DNA from: Chrysoperla carnea
Lineage: Eukaryota; Arthropoda; Insecta; Neuroptera; Chrysopidae
DNA: 64,000 bases
Direction of reading: 5' to 3'
NCBI RefSeq assembly: GCF_905475395.1
Contig: NC_058338.1
Span: 44,737,935 to 44,801,934, forward strand
The notes under the pieces were generated by a model that was given only the letters and a program-made list of their open reading frames with translations, was not told where the DNA came from and ran no database searches. How positions within the stretch are numbered: the stretch's first letter is position 1; every line of letters begins with the position of its first letter. A program made the translations under genes and the position numbers. Positions 1 through 13,146 of this stretch are shown piece after piece.

Positions 1-3000
1 TTCAAAAAGCACATTCTAATGAATATTACGTGTTTTAAAACATTTCATGCTGCCTGTTTGGTATTAAATATACCTGTTTAGTATCAAATTGAGGGTATTT
101 TAAAGTTATTAATTTCTAGATTTAGAAAAGAGCTAGAAATATTTTATTGTGTTTGACATCAAATGAAAGAGATTTATAATAAGAATATACATGGTGCTTT
201 TAGCTGACATATGCTTAAAGCTCGAAAAATAAGTTTTATCGATAAAAACGCTTCAAGCGAAAATTTTGGGTGAGTGCATATTTTACAGAGACATTAAATT
301 TGACCTAGGATTTCAAGCGCAATGAAAATCTGAATCTACTCCATAACTGGTAATCGGTAGACGAACACTTTAAATTAGAAAGTTGTATTGATTAAAAAAG
401 TAACATTTTTTGTTCGAAACAATATTTTCACAAACCGTACAGTTTATGCAAAAACGATCAGGTAAGTTTTACCCATAATTGTCATTTCGTTGAACACTGT
501 TAACCTGGTACCTCGTAAAAACATTTTAGATTTTATTTTTCGGTGTTATAATAATAATTTACTATCAGGAATTTAATAATAATAATGATAATAAAGCCAG
601 AAAGACATACGAGAACAATGAGTCATGTAAGAAGTAAAGAATAGAATAATGTATTATAGTTTGTTGTCTATCCTATTACTAATAATAATAATCCTTTTAA
701 AAATTTCGCATCTGTTTACTCACTTAATGTCAAACAAACACAAAACAATGAACAAATGTTTTGGCGTACAATTTTTTAATAAATTTTGACATTTATAAAT
801 TTATTTTATTATTTTGTTCTGGAAAAACATATATATGATTACGTTCTGTCTGGTATGCAAGTCCAAACGACCAACAACTTTTGAAAACTTAAGTATTGAA
901 CATACGAATCACTTTGTTTGTATAAATAAGATATGATCTCAAAGTTAGATCTTAATTTATGGCATTTTGAAGTTTATTGTGCTTCAAGGTTCCGGGACTA
1001 TTTTATATATCAAAGACTTTTATTATATCTAACGAAATTTGATAATGCCAATCATCGGTATTATCTCATACAATAACTAAACCGATATTCGCATTGAAAA
1101 CTTTTATTTTACATTTGTCTGTTAGCGATAGCAAATCAAATATCTTGCTAAGATCTTTTAAGTTTGTCCCTGCAGTTCATTAACACTAGCAAAAATAAAC
1201 AAATTTAAACCCCAAAAATCCTCGAGTTACGAGTTTGAATTGATAATATAACAAATCTCTCGAAAATTCCATACCGTTCACCCTGGGCCCCATGTACCTT
1301 GAAGACCAATTATGCCCCAAAGCCCTCTGAGTTACGAATTTTTAATCATTTTCATCACTATTAACCGAATTGTGACCAACGGTCAATTTAAAATGCAGTT
1401 ATAAAATGCATATTACTTATACAAAAGGTGACAAAATTTTATGGAGCTCTAATCAATCGAATGAACAAAAACTTTAAAATCCGTCTTACTGTTCAAATTT
1501 TTGAACTTTTTCGTTTTTAGTGTTTCGTTTACGTGACTAATTCCAAGAAATAACGATACCAAAAAGTAATGGAAAAACTAAAAATCTTTTGTGGGCCGAC
1601 CTCTAGAGTCGGAAAAAAAAGTTTTGAGTGAACGATAATTTGATATTTTTAATAAATTATAATTTTTTACATAATATTATTTAATATTATATCGATATTT
1701 TTTCGAGCTCCCGTCTCTTTAAATAGAATAAATAAATAAAACTCAATGGTTAATTAAAGTCAACAGATCTTCATAGAATGTGGTATTTAAATATTTTCTC
1801 CGGTTGAAATATTTAATTATATTATATTTTTCTTTGTAAAATATGTTTTAAATTACAAATTTTTCAAACACAGAATAAAAAATAAAAGTAATTTTTAAAA
1901 TAAATAATATAAGATAAATAACATTTTCATTTAGTAACAAGGTAAGTACCTAATAGGTATAAAGCTGTGGCGTATATTTTGTAGAAATAAATGTAACAAG
2001 TTAATAATTATGTAATATAGCAATGTTCAAAGGAAGCCTCTTTTAGTTGGAATAATTCGTACACAATTGGCTGCAGATGGAAATAATGGATATTAAACCG
2101 AAAACCAAGTTTTGCACACATTTAACTCTGGCCATATTCACTTAAAAGTTTCCTTTTTGGTTTTTAACTTACATAGTAGCAAAAGTTAAATTGAAGAGTA
2201 TAGATGAATTTTTGACTTTTTGATTTTGTTGCAAATTATTTCAAAAAATGTACGCGAGCTTTATAAGTTTATAAGTTGTATGTTATTGTAAGTACGAGTT
2301 TCTCTTTATTTACTTGAAAATTTGAATATTTATATTTTAATTTTAATTTCTTGTTTTTTACACATTTCCAAGAATTTTCCATTAGATGTAACAAAACACA
2401 AACATAGTAAAATTTTTAAATCAACAGTGTTTGTTTCATTTGAAAAACTATCTAAAGTGTTCGCATTATTTAAACTACTAAATTACTTCATTTTTTCAGA
2501 CGCAAACAAAAAATTAAAGCCTTAATTTTTAGGCAAATTTTTCCCGGAAATATAGAATTATGCACTCTATCGAAGATCCACGGGGCCGAATGAGGGCGTG
2601 TTATAAATATGCTTCCTGAGTTTCAGAACACAATTTTATGGGCTTTTGGAGATGTCAGATATATATTTTTTCCCCGGCTACTTACAGGTATGATCCTTAT
2701 TCCCCTTTTGTTTCAACGGGCATAAATTCAGTATGTAGGCTACTTACTAGGCCAGAAAGTGTAAACGCTGTGCCTGTTGGAGGTGCCAATTTCCCAACCT
2801 TTAAGTTAAATTTAAATAAATTTTTTTTTTCAGATTTAAGGCTTGAGGCTTTAACTGTGGAGATGACGCATATTAAGTTATATGTTAAGAAGACATTTTT
2901 ACAATTTTATGTTATATCCATAATCGCGGTAATAATGATTACTGAGTTAATATGGAAAACTATTTTAGCGTTTTTTTTTTTTTTTTTTGTACTAATACTA

Positions 3001-4559
3001 AAAATAATGTGTAAAGACAACGTTTAAGAATAGCCTGTTAAGAATTGTGAGTGAAATATTAACAATCAATCTTAATCCATCAAAACAATAATAGCCATTA
3101 AGAGATATTTGCTTGAGTCGACAGTGAAAAACCCGCCAACCGTCACGAATTTGACTCAACGAACTTAAGCTGGCACATACTGGACATACGAATGTGTACG
3201 AAAATTCTCGTTGTAAATAAATTAATAAAATAATGGAAAACGCCTGTAATTTGTTTTCAAAATTTTAAAATTTCGCATTTTTGGGTTAACAAAAATCATG
3301 GAGCTCGCGTCATCGTAATTAATCGTCACGCGCTATTGCAAAAAAAAAAAAAAACAGCTTTTCCACAGTTTTAAGTTTCCACTTCTATCGCCAGTCACCA
3401 TGACTGACTCTTTTTTTTTGCTGGTTTACTTGCCTGAATTTTGGTATATTAGAAAGTATTTGGCATAAGAAGTATGCATCTGTTTACTCATCGATTAGCA
3501 TATCGAAATAACGATAAATTTACTGCGATCATGGGAGTATAAGGTTGCTCCCGAAAACTGGCCAAAAATGACTGTTGCAAAGTATCAAATTGTTGGTATT
3601 TCTGTTAAAATTACTTCTGTCCATATTTTTTTAGAAAACCTATTGCACGGCCATTTTATCTTAACTAATAATATAGTATTTTTTACAAATAATAATAGCT
3701 TATTGGAGATCGAATTTAATTCGAATCTTTCTCTATGCAAACGTGCTAACGATAATCTCTATTAAGTGCTAACGGTAACAGTAATTTTAGACAAAGAAAA
3801 TATCTGAAGACTTCTTAATTATATATTTATTTATTTATTTTCTTTAAATTTCTTTTTAATAATTAACAAACTATTTTCTCTCATTCAATGTTGTAAATAA
3901 TTACTTAATAAATTGTTATCACAATTAAATTAAAGTAATGCAGTAGAAGTTCTAGGTTTTGAATTCAATTTGAACTAGTAAATACCTCAACAACTCAATG
4001 TTCTCTAAATGTATATGTGTAGTGTGTGTTATGTACAAATAGACTCGACACTCTATATACATTTACAAAATATCTTGGATAAGATGAATAAACAACATTT
4101 CTAAGAAATAAATGGTCAGATTACAATAGAAGTTTATTCCTCGAGATGTTTATTTCATGGAATGGATTTGTTATATTTTCAAGTATTCTCACTTAGGTCA
4201 TTGTAATTTATATGTTTAACAGGCTATTTCGTTTCAATCAGTTATTTCTTAAAAAAAAAAAAAATCAGATTAACCCCAAGACAAGTAAGACAACACTGGA
4301 ACATATTAATCATTCGGATAATATTCGAAAAAAACATACTTTTAACTAATAAGTATATAAAAGGTATTATTAACTAAAATAATTAGATACTTATTTGAAA
4401 ATGCTTTGATTTAAAATGAATTAAACGAAAACCACAGGTAAAATTTACAAAATTTAAAAAAAAACCGACAAATTTTTTTTATTTTTCGTGTATTATTACA
4501 TTACCTTTTTCGTTAGACTCTTCTTCAAACTGAACCTATTTCGAAGATCATCGTTTACT
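1..4559. other. AT-rich intergenic DNA without a recognisable gene
   Basis: All open frames here are short and of low complexity, and none resembles a known protein. One frame at 2638..3027 ends in a run of phenylalanines coded by a poly-T tract, so I do not regard it as a gene. The only repeat I recognise is the copy at about 295..510, listed separately. The rest is poly-A/poly-T runs and AT-rich unique-looking sequence. Confidence 0.6.
295..510 (+). repeat. Repeat family E, partial copy
   Basis: This segment shares a stepwise alignment with 20580..20770. Common words in the same order include TGACCTRGG, CTACTCCATAACTGGTAATC, AAATTAGAAAGTTG, GTTCGAAACA and CGTACWGTTTA. The second copy lies inside an element bounded by inverted ACAGGGTG ends, so this one is probably a fragment of the same DNA-transposon-like family. 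No terminal repeat is visible here. Confidence 0.55.
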
Positions 4560-4765
4560 TTTTTAGTTGTTCCGGGTACAGAACCCTAAACTCGCACTTG
4601 AAACATAGCTAAGAACACCTTCCATTAAATTACCTTTCAAACAAACAAAAAATCAAAATCGTTTTATCCGTGTAGGCACTACTATGCCACAGACAGACAG
4701 ACAGACACACACACATAGCGGTCAGGCTTATAACACCCCTTTTTTTTAGTTCGAGGGTAAAAAAT
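4560..4765 (+). repeat. LINE-type (RTE-like) 3' tail, copy 1
   Basis: The block runs from GAACCCTAAACTCGCA through ATCAAAATCG, a CAGACAGACAGA stretch, and ends CTTATAACACCCC then TTAGTTCG. The same order recurs at 26285..26490. An ending with CAGACAGA followed by CTTATAACACCCC is typical of RTE-clade retrotransposon 3' ends in arthropods, recalled by pattern. No coding sequence accompanies it, so this is a 5'-truncated or non-autonomous copy. Confidence 0.55.
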
Positions 4766-5079
4766 AAGAATTTTTCAAAAGAATAACGTGTGTTTAAATT
4801 TCAAAGCATTTGGAATGACAAAACCATTCTGAATAATTTGAGTGTTAAATATATATTTTTTTTAAACATTTTCCCCAATTTTTGCTTAAAATGCACTTTT
4901 AAACATGTTGAATTTTTGTTCTATTTTCGACGTGACCAGTGTGACATTAAATTTTAACAAATCTAGTATTTTCTCCTCCCGATTACGAAGAAATCCAAAA
5001 AAAACTAATTGTGTATGCTGACTTTTATAAAAAATATAATACCTCAATATTGAACTTTTTAGTCTTGTTTTTTATCTTA

Positions 5080-5338
5080 TGTTTTTTAAACCGTTAGAGA
5101 TAGAACAATAGTTTAAACGTATAAAATGTTCTTTGTTTGAAACTTTTGTTTGAAACATTTTTTCGTATACATCACTGTTTACCTGCGAGGGCGCAAATTA
5201 TATAGTACATGTTATATGGGGAATACGTATGTGACACGTATGTATGCATGGCTATCGAAGAGGGGCTATGTTTTCTTACTTACATGACGTACATGCTATT
5301 TCCACAAATAACTTAGTCAATTGTATGTTTTCCTTGTT
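5080..5338 (+). repeat. Family A repeat, 3' half
   Basis: It contains the family A words AACCGTTAGAGATAGAACAA, GTTTGAAACATTTTTTCGTA, CATCACTGTTTACC and GAGGGCGCAAATTATA, and ends near CTTAGTCAATTG. It matches the second half of the full copy at 11256..11922. No coding potential is seen. Confidence 0.7.
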
Positions 5339-6073
5339 TTTCTGTTGTATTTGGGATTATCATTACACATTTTACACTTAAATTGAAGCAGAAATCAATT
5401 TGGTGTAACATATACAGAGCGGTTCTGTTTTTGTCCCTGGTAGTTTTTGGTTGTTTTGTATTTTAGTAAGGATAAACACAAAAACGATTGCAAAATGGAC
5501 GGTAAATGGATTAACTGAATAAATATAGGTATAGTAAAATTCAGGATTGCCGCTCCGTTTTCACATAAAACTACAATTGTAAATGTATCATTCGTTATAC
5601 ATATTGAATTGTCGTAACAATTTTACAAACATTAAGTATTTAACTTGTACATTAAAATAATGACAATACAATTTCATTCACATAATGTCGTCATTTTGAA
5701 CAACAAGCAATACATATTGTCTATGTTTCTGTGTTACACATACAAGGTGAGAAGGAAAAAGCGTTTTAGAATTATAATCACGGTTGTATCGGAAGGTATA
5801 TTGTGGTATCGGGTAAATTAAGAAATTTAGATATATATTTTTTTTTTAAATCGGATGTTCCATTAAGAAATATAAACTGTATATTTTTAAAAATATAAAA
5901 GAATAAACTAAACCATCAAAAACCAATTGCAAATCGCTTTTACATACATTTTGACCGATATTCTACTGATTTTATTTTTAATATCAATAGAATAGACCAA
6001 TGACTTCAGGTATTTCGATACGATAAAAATAAAATCATACCGAAAATTTAAAATCACAGCCTAGAGTCCTATT
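5339..6073. other. Intergenic, nothing recognised
   Basis: AT-rich sequence with short poly-T and AT runs. I see no gene, RNA or named repeat. Confidence 0.5.
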
Positions 6074-6345
6074 GTGATGGTATCGATGAAATGTATCAAA
6101 AATTGCGTCAGCATCAGTCGGCACTTGCTCCACGACAACGCCCGCTCGCACGTTTCACTAATCACCGTCCGAAAAGTAATCGAATTTAGGGTCGAAATTC
6201 TGCCTCATCCACCATACTCCCCAGACCTCTGGGAAATCGACAACCATCTTTTCAAACACTTTTATAACCGCTGGAACGTTCGCCAATGAAGACCAGGCCT
6301 TCGTCAACTTCATCAAATCCCAAGCATCCAATTTTTATTCCAACG
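6074..6345 (+). pseudogene. Mariner transposase C-terminal fragment (broken)
   Basis: The frame from 6074 encodes HDNARSHVSL and, further on, LPHPPYSPDL and IDNHLF. These match the second and third catalytic aspartates of a mariner transposase. I count 34 residues between the two Asp, the classical mariner D34D spacing. The frame stops at 6289, but a +1-shifted frame continues the family C-terminus with a peptide like NEDQAFVNFIKSQASNFY to about 6345, so there is a frameshift. The N-terminal DNA-binding part and the first catalytic Asp are missing. This is a dead remnant of a cut-and-paste transposon. Confidence 0.85.
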
Positions 6346-8913
6346 GTATTAGTTGACTTGTGTTACATTGACTACTCTGAGATATTGAAGTTTAAAGTAG
6401 ACTCATAAAACCGGGCTCATAAAAGACTCATCTTAAAGTCTGGCTGTTTGAACAAGAATGGTCTTTTTTTGTGGTAAATGATATTTCAAAGTTCCTTCAT
6501 CACAATGAGCAGTTTTGAGGCCTCTTGTGGGGCAAAAGTTTGAATAATTTGGAATATGGAAGCACTCACAATAATGTTAATTGTACAAACATTAATCTTT
6601 GATGGAGCTTTAAAAAGTTTTCATCATGAAAAAAATTTATCACAAATTCTGTTTATGCGAAGAAAAAAAACATTACCTTACGGCGCTTTCCAAAAAGAAA
6701 ACATTTTATTACATTTACGCCATAAAAATTGCTTAGTTGACTACACAACAACCGGACTACTTTAATAAGTTATACCAACTTATTAAGATATAAAAGACTG
6801 ATGCATTATCCTAGATCACCGTGTACTCACATAGATTAAAATATGTACCTATTTACATAATTATGCACCTTCAGTTAACGACAAAATAAATATACCATTG
6901 CAGTATTATACCTTGTATGGGTATTGCTGTGTTATGCATTGGAATAATCCTTTTTGCACACTAGAATATGGATTATTATTGCTCATGCTAATTAAATTGA
7001 AGTTTTGTCGTATTACCTATGACAAATCCTATTGAATTTTCAGAACAAGAAATCTGTCCTAAATTTAGTAGGATTAATAAGTTAAATACCAAACAAAGTA
7101 AACATGTTTACATACACTGCATTGCAAAAGTAACAGGACGGCTCTAAACCTTTTTAGAGAAGTATTTTTTAGAACGGAAATCTCCGTACTTTGTAATCGA
7201 TTAGTTGTAAAAGGCAACGAAGGAAGTTTATTTTATTTATTTTATCTCGAAATATTTTTTTTTTGTCAACTGAATAGTTACGACAGAAATCGAATGCGAA
7301 AATCTACTTTTAAGACGGACTAAAGTTCTTATACCATAGCTTGTTAACTATAACAGACTCAGGTACATTCAGGCAAACACAACGTTTTCTCAGATGTAAC
7401 ATATATAACATAAGTCACAAAATAGTACGACTATTTTTAATTAAAGTAGAGTCTGGAGTTGTGACATCGATACCCACATTTGCAACAAAAGATAATATAA
7501 ACAGTGGCTATTTACTGGTCTAGTTTAATAGTCAAACTTGGATAGCATATCCATGAAGACTTTCGAAATAAATAGGAATCTGAAATAATCATCGAAATAG
7601 GCCACAATACCCTATAACCAAAGTGTGTCTAAGTCAAAAACCCTTGACAGTCTAACTTGGCAATGGACATAGTGCATCTTGAAATAAAATATTATTACGA
7701 ACTTCATTTGCATTAATGAAAGAGACAAGTTGCTCTAAATTGATGGTAAGCATTTCATATGAAATCAGAATGACTTTATCTAGAATATATACAAAAGAAT
7801 CACTTCGAGAAAAAAAATGATTTTTGGTGTTGCCCTGTATATCATTTAGTCACAAAAAAGACGGAATAGTCGGATATATAAACTTTCCAGGCATTTTTAG
7901 AATTTTTTGAAAATGAATTACAGAAAGGAACTTATATTTCTTTTAAAGTTTTTTTTCTTTTAAATAGCCATCTTTAATGTCAATATTAATATAAAAATTG
8001 GGGTCACCAATCACCGTTAAATTCCTTGCTGAAAATTGCTTAAAATTATTTAATAGTGACACTAGCTTTTTAAAAAAATGGCTTACCTCAGAAAAAATCC
8101 ATCTGTGTCGGTACTTTATAGAGAGAATTGCATTCAATTTCTACTTAGAATTTGCATTCAATATTCGGATTACAAAAAAATTCGAATTAAATAATTTTTT
8201 AGGCTTTTATTACATTTCAATGTCACACTCAAAGGCTTTCTAATTAGTAGATAAATTTCACCTTGGAAACTAACATGTGCCTTAAACAAGTTTGCAACAC
8301 AATCGATCTATTATTAATTGGAATAATTCCCATCAAATTCTACTTCGGTCATGTCCGCTGAAAATATTTATACAATTCTTTAATAAATCCCACAGAATAT
8401 ATAATTAATTAAATAAAATACTCATTCAGCAATATTCAATTTTAGACATACAGACAATTTTCTGGAAAATGAATTGTATTTTGTTTATGTTTTCCTCAAT
8501 TGATAAAAATCAATTCATTATAATTTTGTTAAGGAGACTGAAAACCATTTTACATGTTTATTTTATAGATTTAATGGTTATGTAACAATATAAAGCACAT
8601 ACAGGGTAACGTGTTGTACCTTATTGAAAATGTATCTTGGATCATCTTAAGTTATTACTATCGGAGAGATTTATTTAATCTGAATTTAATTTAAATGATT
8701 GCTTATTTGATGCGTATCTTGCGCTAATAATATATTTTAAAAATAGCAGAAAATGCTAAGGAGGGAAATTAAAAAAGACGCGCATCATTTGTTTTAGGTG
8801 AAAACAACTTTACAGAACACTGATCAGTAATTGCTAAATAGGTTGTCAATGTTATTATGTTATTTTTGTACATCACTTTTACAGTTACAATAATTAATAG
8901 GTTATGAACCCAC
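6346..8913. other. Intergenic, nothing recognised
   Basis: Short AT-rich frames only. Nothing in either strand resembles a protein family, and I see no tandem or inverted repeat of note. Confidence 0.5.
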
Positions 8914-9071
8914 GTAGGTCAAGGTCTTGGGTCCGCAGGACGCATCTTGTAAATCGTTAGAGATAGAACAAAAAGTTAAATGTGAAAAATGTTCCTTATA
9001 GAAAAATAAACAACTTTTGCCTTATGCATTTTTCCATAAACATCACTGTTTACCCGTAAGGGCGCAAACTA
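8914..9071 (+). repeat. Family A repeat, internal fragment
   Basis: It has GGTCTTGGGTCCGCAGGACG, then CGTTAGAGATAGAACAAAA, ATGTTCCTTATA, CATCACTGTTTACCC and AGGGCGCAAACT, in the order seen in the full copy at 11256..11922. Both ends are truncated. Confidence 0.75.
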
Positions 9072-11255
9072 AGTCAGAATTTTGGTGTCCATTTTCTCCA
9101 GAAACATAAGAAATAGGAAGTTGAAAATTTGTAGGTAGCTTCAACTAGTGGTCTTTTCCAATATTGTCGAACAACAAAAACAAAATATTTTTGAAAATTT
9201 CGAAACCAAGTAAATGGCATTCAACCCTTTCCATACAAGATATTTCAAGATTTAACTCAGTAAACAGTTTGCTTTCACTTCTTCCTTAAATAATTTTAAA
9301 AACAAATATAAATGTAAATTATGATTCAAGGAACGACACTCTACCTGATATGTGCACATCAAATAATAATTCATTGTATAATATTTAACAAAACCTCTAA
9401 AATTTCATGATTAGCTAATGTTATTAATGAAAATATAAATTCAACACCCGAATCCTTTTCCACTCTACCCTTTAGCCCTCCCCTTACAGCCATCACTTTG
9501 TTTATATACAATACACATGTACATAATACATTTAATATTAAAACACTAATTGAAAACTTCTATGTCAATATATTGTATATAAAATATAATATAAACAGCA
9601 TGTTTGTAGTTTATTGCGAATTCTTCCGTAATTGTAAAGATTTTATGAATATTTATCTGCCTTAAGTGAAATATTCCCTGATGTTACACATGATACCAAT
9701 CGTTTAAAAAGGATTATAGTATTAAACAATTTTTTTTTTAAACTTCCCACTATGGGAAGTGACTGTATGGGTCCGATTTTTGAAATCGAAATTTTCAACG
9801 TATCTTTACAATTCATGCTTAAGATAAGGCATTAACACTAGTTTGGAGAAGAAGTTTGTGTAACGGCAATATGATCCGAAAAAAATTCTATAGCATTTGA
9901 TCGAGTGGGTCGAGTTTTTTTTTTTTTTTTAAATTTTTATTACATTTTATTGATGTGTGAAGTTTTTCATGTGGATCTCTCAAGGGTCGCACTAGACTCT
10001 ATCCACGGCTTGTTAATTGGTTGTACCAATTAATATTATAACTATAAATATTTTAACAAAATAGTTATGTGATTGACACAACCGCCTGAGCATCAGGACA
10101 ACTTAGATTATGTTTCTATTCTTGGAATAGAAATTAGGTTTATTTAAAAAAAAAAAGACATACCTTAAAAATCAAATTGATTTTAGTATTTTAAGTCCAC
10201 CGATATCAACATCAACATCGGTACCAACTGGGCTACCGATGGTTGCCATATACTTTTAGAAATATGTTATATATAATAAAAAGGATCAATAAGTTTAAAT
10301 ATTTTATTTTTTAAATATTAATATTTGACCAAAAATCTGTTTTTTACAAAAACATGTGCAATTTTTTTTTGTTTTTTTAACCATGACTATTTTTTACATT
10401 TTGGGACTAGAAAACGATATTACTAACAAAATTTTGTATGATTCTTTTGTCTATGGCCACTACTGAAAGCGATGCTACAATGGGAACCGATTTTTAGAGC
10501 TACCATCTTCAACGTGCTTCACCGTTGCAAAAGCCGAAAAAATATAAATTTTTTTTAAACCTTTAAATACAAATATAACTTTTGTTAAACTCGTTAACAC
10601 AAATATAACTTTTGTTATGCTTTCTCCAAATAATATAGTTTCTCCAAAAAGACAATCCAAGGAAGTTGGATTTTTTTCTAAATACTTAACAAGAAAGATC
10701 TCTTAAGAATATAATACGCCAGTACTCAATCCGGAAAACTGAATATAAAATAAATTCACTGTATATAGGTGAAATAAAATGAATGCTGTACCTGTATTTA
10801 TTTTATTTTCAAAGTTCATAGTCAATAATCAATTTACTGTCGAAATAATATTACGTGATTCAAATAGGTAATATTATTAGTTATTGTATTTATTGTTTTG
10901 TTAACTTAATATACAAGCAAATTTAAATTGCTAATGAAAAGGTACGTTCTATCTACCTATCCGTTATATGTAGTACATATATATCTATGAATGAGTATTT
11001 TATATACAGGATTTTTATGTCCAGGCAAGAATATAAAAACACTTAAAATATCTATTTTAAAAAAAACTAGGCAGTCATAGGCACTGTTGACAAAAATTAT
11101 TTGAATTTATAAATATAATTTATAGCTTGAAATTTAAAATTTAATAATTTGAAAATTAAAATTATTAACGTACTAGCTAAACCAGGGATGCAAAGTATAA
11201 AATGCACCCGTGGGTAAAATGCACCAACATGAAAAGATTTCCATTTCTACACTTT
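9072..11255. other. Intergenic with minor repeats
   Basis: No gene is recognised. ACTTCCC and GGGAAGT flank CACTAT at about 9743..9762, forming a short hairpin. The words after it (CCGATTTTTGAAA, TTTTCAACGT) partly recur at 10485..10515, which suggests two diverged copies of a small unnamed repeat. There is a poly-T run at 9916..9930. Confidence 0.45.
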
Positions 11256-11922
11256 TTATACCATGTATATGAAATATATCAAGGTATACTAAGTTTAGTC
11301 CCAAGTTTGTAACGCTTAAAAATATTGATGCTATGACCAAAATTTTGGTAAAGGTGTTCATAAAATCAACTAATTATTCCATTTCCGGTTATCTGTCTAT
11401 CTGTCTGTCTGTCTGTCTATGTGTCTGTCTGTCGTCTGCCTGTCGTCTGTCTGTCGTCTGCCTGTCGTCTGCCTGTCGTCTGTCTATCGTCTGCCTGTCG
11501 TCTGTCTATCGTCTGTCTGTTCGTCTGTCATCACGATAACTCAAAAACGAAAAGAGATATCAAGCTAAAATTTTCTAGCGTACTTAAAAAACAAAAGTGA
11601 GGCCGAATTCGTAAATGAGCAACGTCAATTGGGTCTTGGGTCCGTGGAACCCATCTTGTAAACCGTTAGAGATAGAACAAAAATTTAAATATAAAAAATG
11701 TTCCTTATAATAAATAAACAACTTTTGTTTGAAACATTTTTTCGTTAACATCACTGTTTAACCGTGAGAGCGTATATTATGCGCAAATTGTATTGTATGT
11801 ATTATATGGGTATATCAGTTATACAAGTGTGACATTTATGTATGTGTAATGTGACAGAGTAATCAACACTATACATGGTATTTCAACAATTAACTCAATC
11901 AATTGTTTGTTTTCACTTGTTC
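11256..11922 (+). mobile_element. Family A element, fullest copy
   Basis: This is the most complete copy of a roughly 670-bp family present at least ten times in the window. It starts TTATACCATGTATATGAAAT and ends CAATTGTTTGTTTTCACTTG. Internal landmarks, in order, are AAGTTTGTAACGCTTAAAAA, AGGTGTTCATAAAATC, a CTGTCTGT-rich stretch, GATATCAAGC, GTAAATGAGCAAC, GGTCTTGGGTCC, CGTTAGAGATAGAACAAAA and CATCACTGTTTA. The word ATACCATGTATA lies near the start, and a diverged inverted relative lies near the end (ACATGGTATTTC), so subterminal inverted repeats are possible. There is no protein-coding capacity, so it must be non-autonomous. I cannot assign a superfamily. Confidence 0.7.
11392..11530 (+). 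repeat. CTGTCTGT / CGTCTGCCTGT tandem stretch inside family A
   Basis: An irregular low-complexity expansion of TCTG-type units lies within the family A copy. Other copies have only a few units at the same place, so this one has expanded. The open frame through it (Val, Cys, Leu, Ser repeats) is an artefact. Confidence 0.8.
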
Positions 11923-12522
11923 TAAAGACTTTTTCTAAATCCTGTATATAGATTTGTATTATATTGGATTAGTTACCTATTTATATATGTATGCACATGG
12001 GTAGTATATATTAGTTAACCATCAATATAAATAATAAATATTCGTTTTTGTTTTCCCTACATACCTATACTATATGTATATATTTAATAAAAAATAAATA
12101 AATCAACAACAAAATCGACAAAATGTTACCCCTACAAATGTTACTCCATATAAATCTGAACATTTCTGTTAACATGCAGGTAAATGTTTTAACAATACAC
12201 AGAATGTCCAATAAATTTTTTTTAGTGAATGCAAAATTTCTTGACAAAATCGCAGTGAAAACTTCTTTAAGCGCGTTGAGCACTTTGGGTGAACCAAAAT
12301 CATGAAACTAGCGTCATACTCCCATACATACCACATTGAAAACAACGGTTATTACCCGATCACTGAAATTAAGAAACATTGAGCATACTTAGTTCTAGGA
12401 TGAATGGCCGCTTGAAAACACTATATGCTTTTGCTTTTTTTTTATATTTATATTAGTTTTTTATGCACATTAATAATTTCAATTTACAAATTATGAAATT
12501 TTAATTATTAATACTATTAATT

Positions 12523-12560
<38 letters not shown>

Positions 12561-12843
12561 AAAATTTACAACAAACTAACACCATTTTCCCCGTACATCG
12601 CATATTCTTTATTTCCTGATTATTCATTTTTGTTTATATGTAGGTAATTGAGATTGAGATCAATGTTCTCTTTTTCTAATCAAAAAATTATACTACTTCA
12701 ATTTATTTCTAAATCAATTTAATGTTAGATAAATCCAAACGCCATTGGAAAATCAATTTAGCTTTTATTTATTTATTTATTTTTTTGAGATGTAAATATT
12801 TTATTTATCTACTATTATTCTACTACTATTTCAAGCCTTAGAG
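11923..12843. other. Intergenic, with a 28-base poly-A run
   Basis: AT-rich sequence with no gene. An uninterrupted run of A occupies about 12532..12559. It could be the tail of an old retroposed copy, but nothing upstream is recognisable as a source. Confidence 0.5.
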
Positions 12844-13134
12844 TTAGGTAAGATTAGGTTATATTGGCTGTCCACGAAGGACACACTTAGGCTATAGAGC
12901 CCATTGTGATACCATATATGCGTTTTACCACCTTTCCGCTGATAATTTCATTTATACGCTCTTCAATTTCACAGGTTGAGTGCACCTCCTCCATGCATAT
13001 ACCATGCACTACACCAGCCCAACACAACTATTAATTAAATGAATTTTGTTGCGACGGCGAGAATCTAACCCGCTACCCTATAGATACCGCGGACGGAATT
13101 GGTTACGTCTTAACCAACTGAGCTAATAGTCCGA
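12844..13134 (-). mobile_element. tRNA-derived SINE, copy 1, with 12-bp target-site duplication
   Basis: Read on the minus strand, it begins with a tRNA-like head: an A-box-like TAGCTCAGTTGG, then a diverged B box. The body follows (TAATAGTTGTGTTGGGCTGG, GCATGGTATATGCATGGAGG, TGTCCTTCGTGGACAGCC), and the tail is CCTAATCTTACCTAA. It is flanked by perfect 12-bp direct repeats CAAGCCTTAGAG at 12832..12843 and 13135..13146, which fixes both ends and shows insertion by target-primed retrotransposition. It would be transcribed by RNA polymerase III from internal promoters. It has no coding function. Confidence 0.92.
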
Positions 13135-13146
13135 CAAGCCTTAGAG

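Noticed and set aside
2638..3027. 129-codon frame ending in a phenylalanine run
   Set aside because: It ends in a poly-T tract, has no recognisable domain, and sits in AT-rich DNA with no splice or promoter support.
11333..11539. 68-codon frame with Val-Cys-Leu-Ser repeats
   Set aside because: It is the translation of an expanded CTGTCTGT stretch inside a family A repeat.
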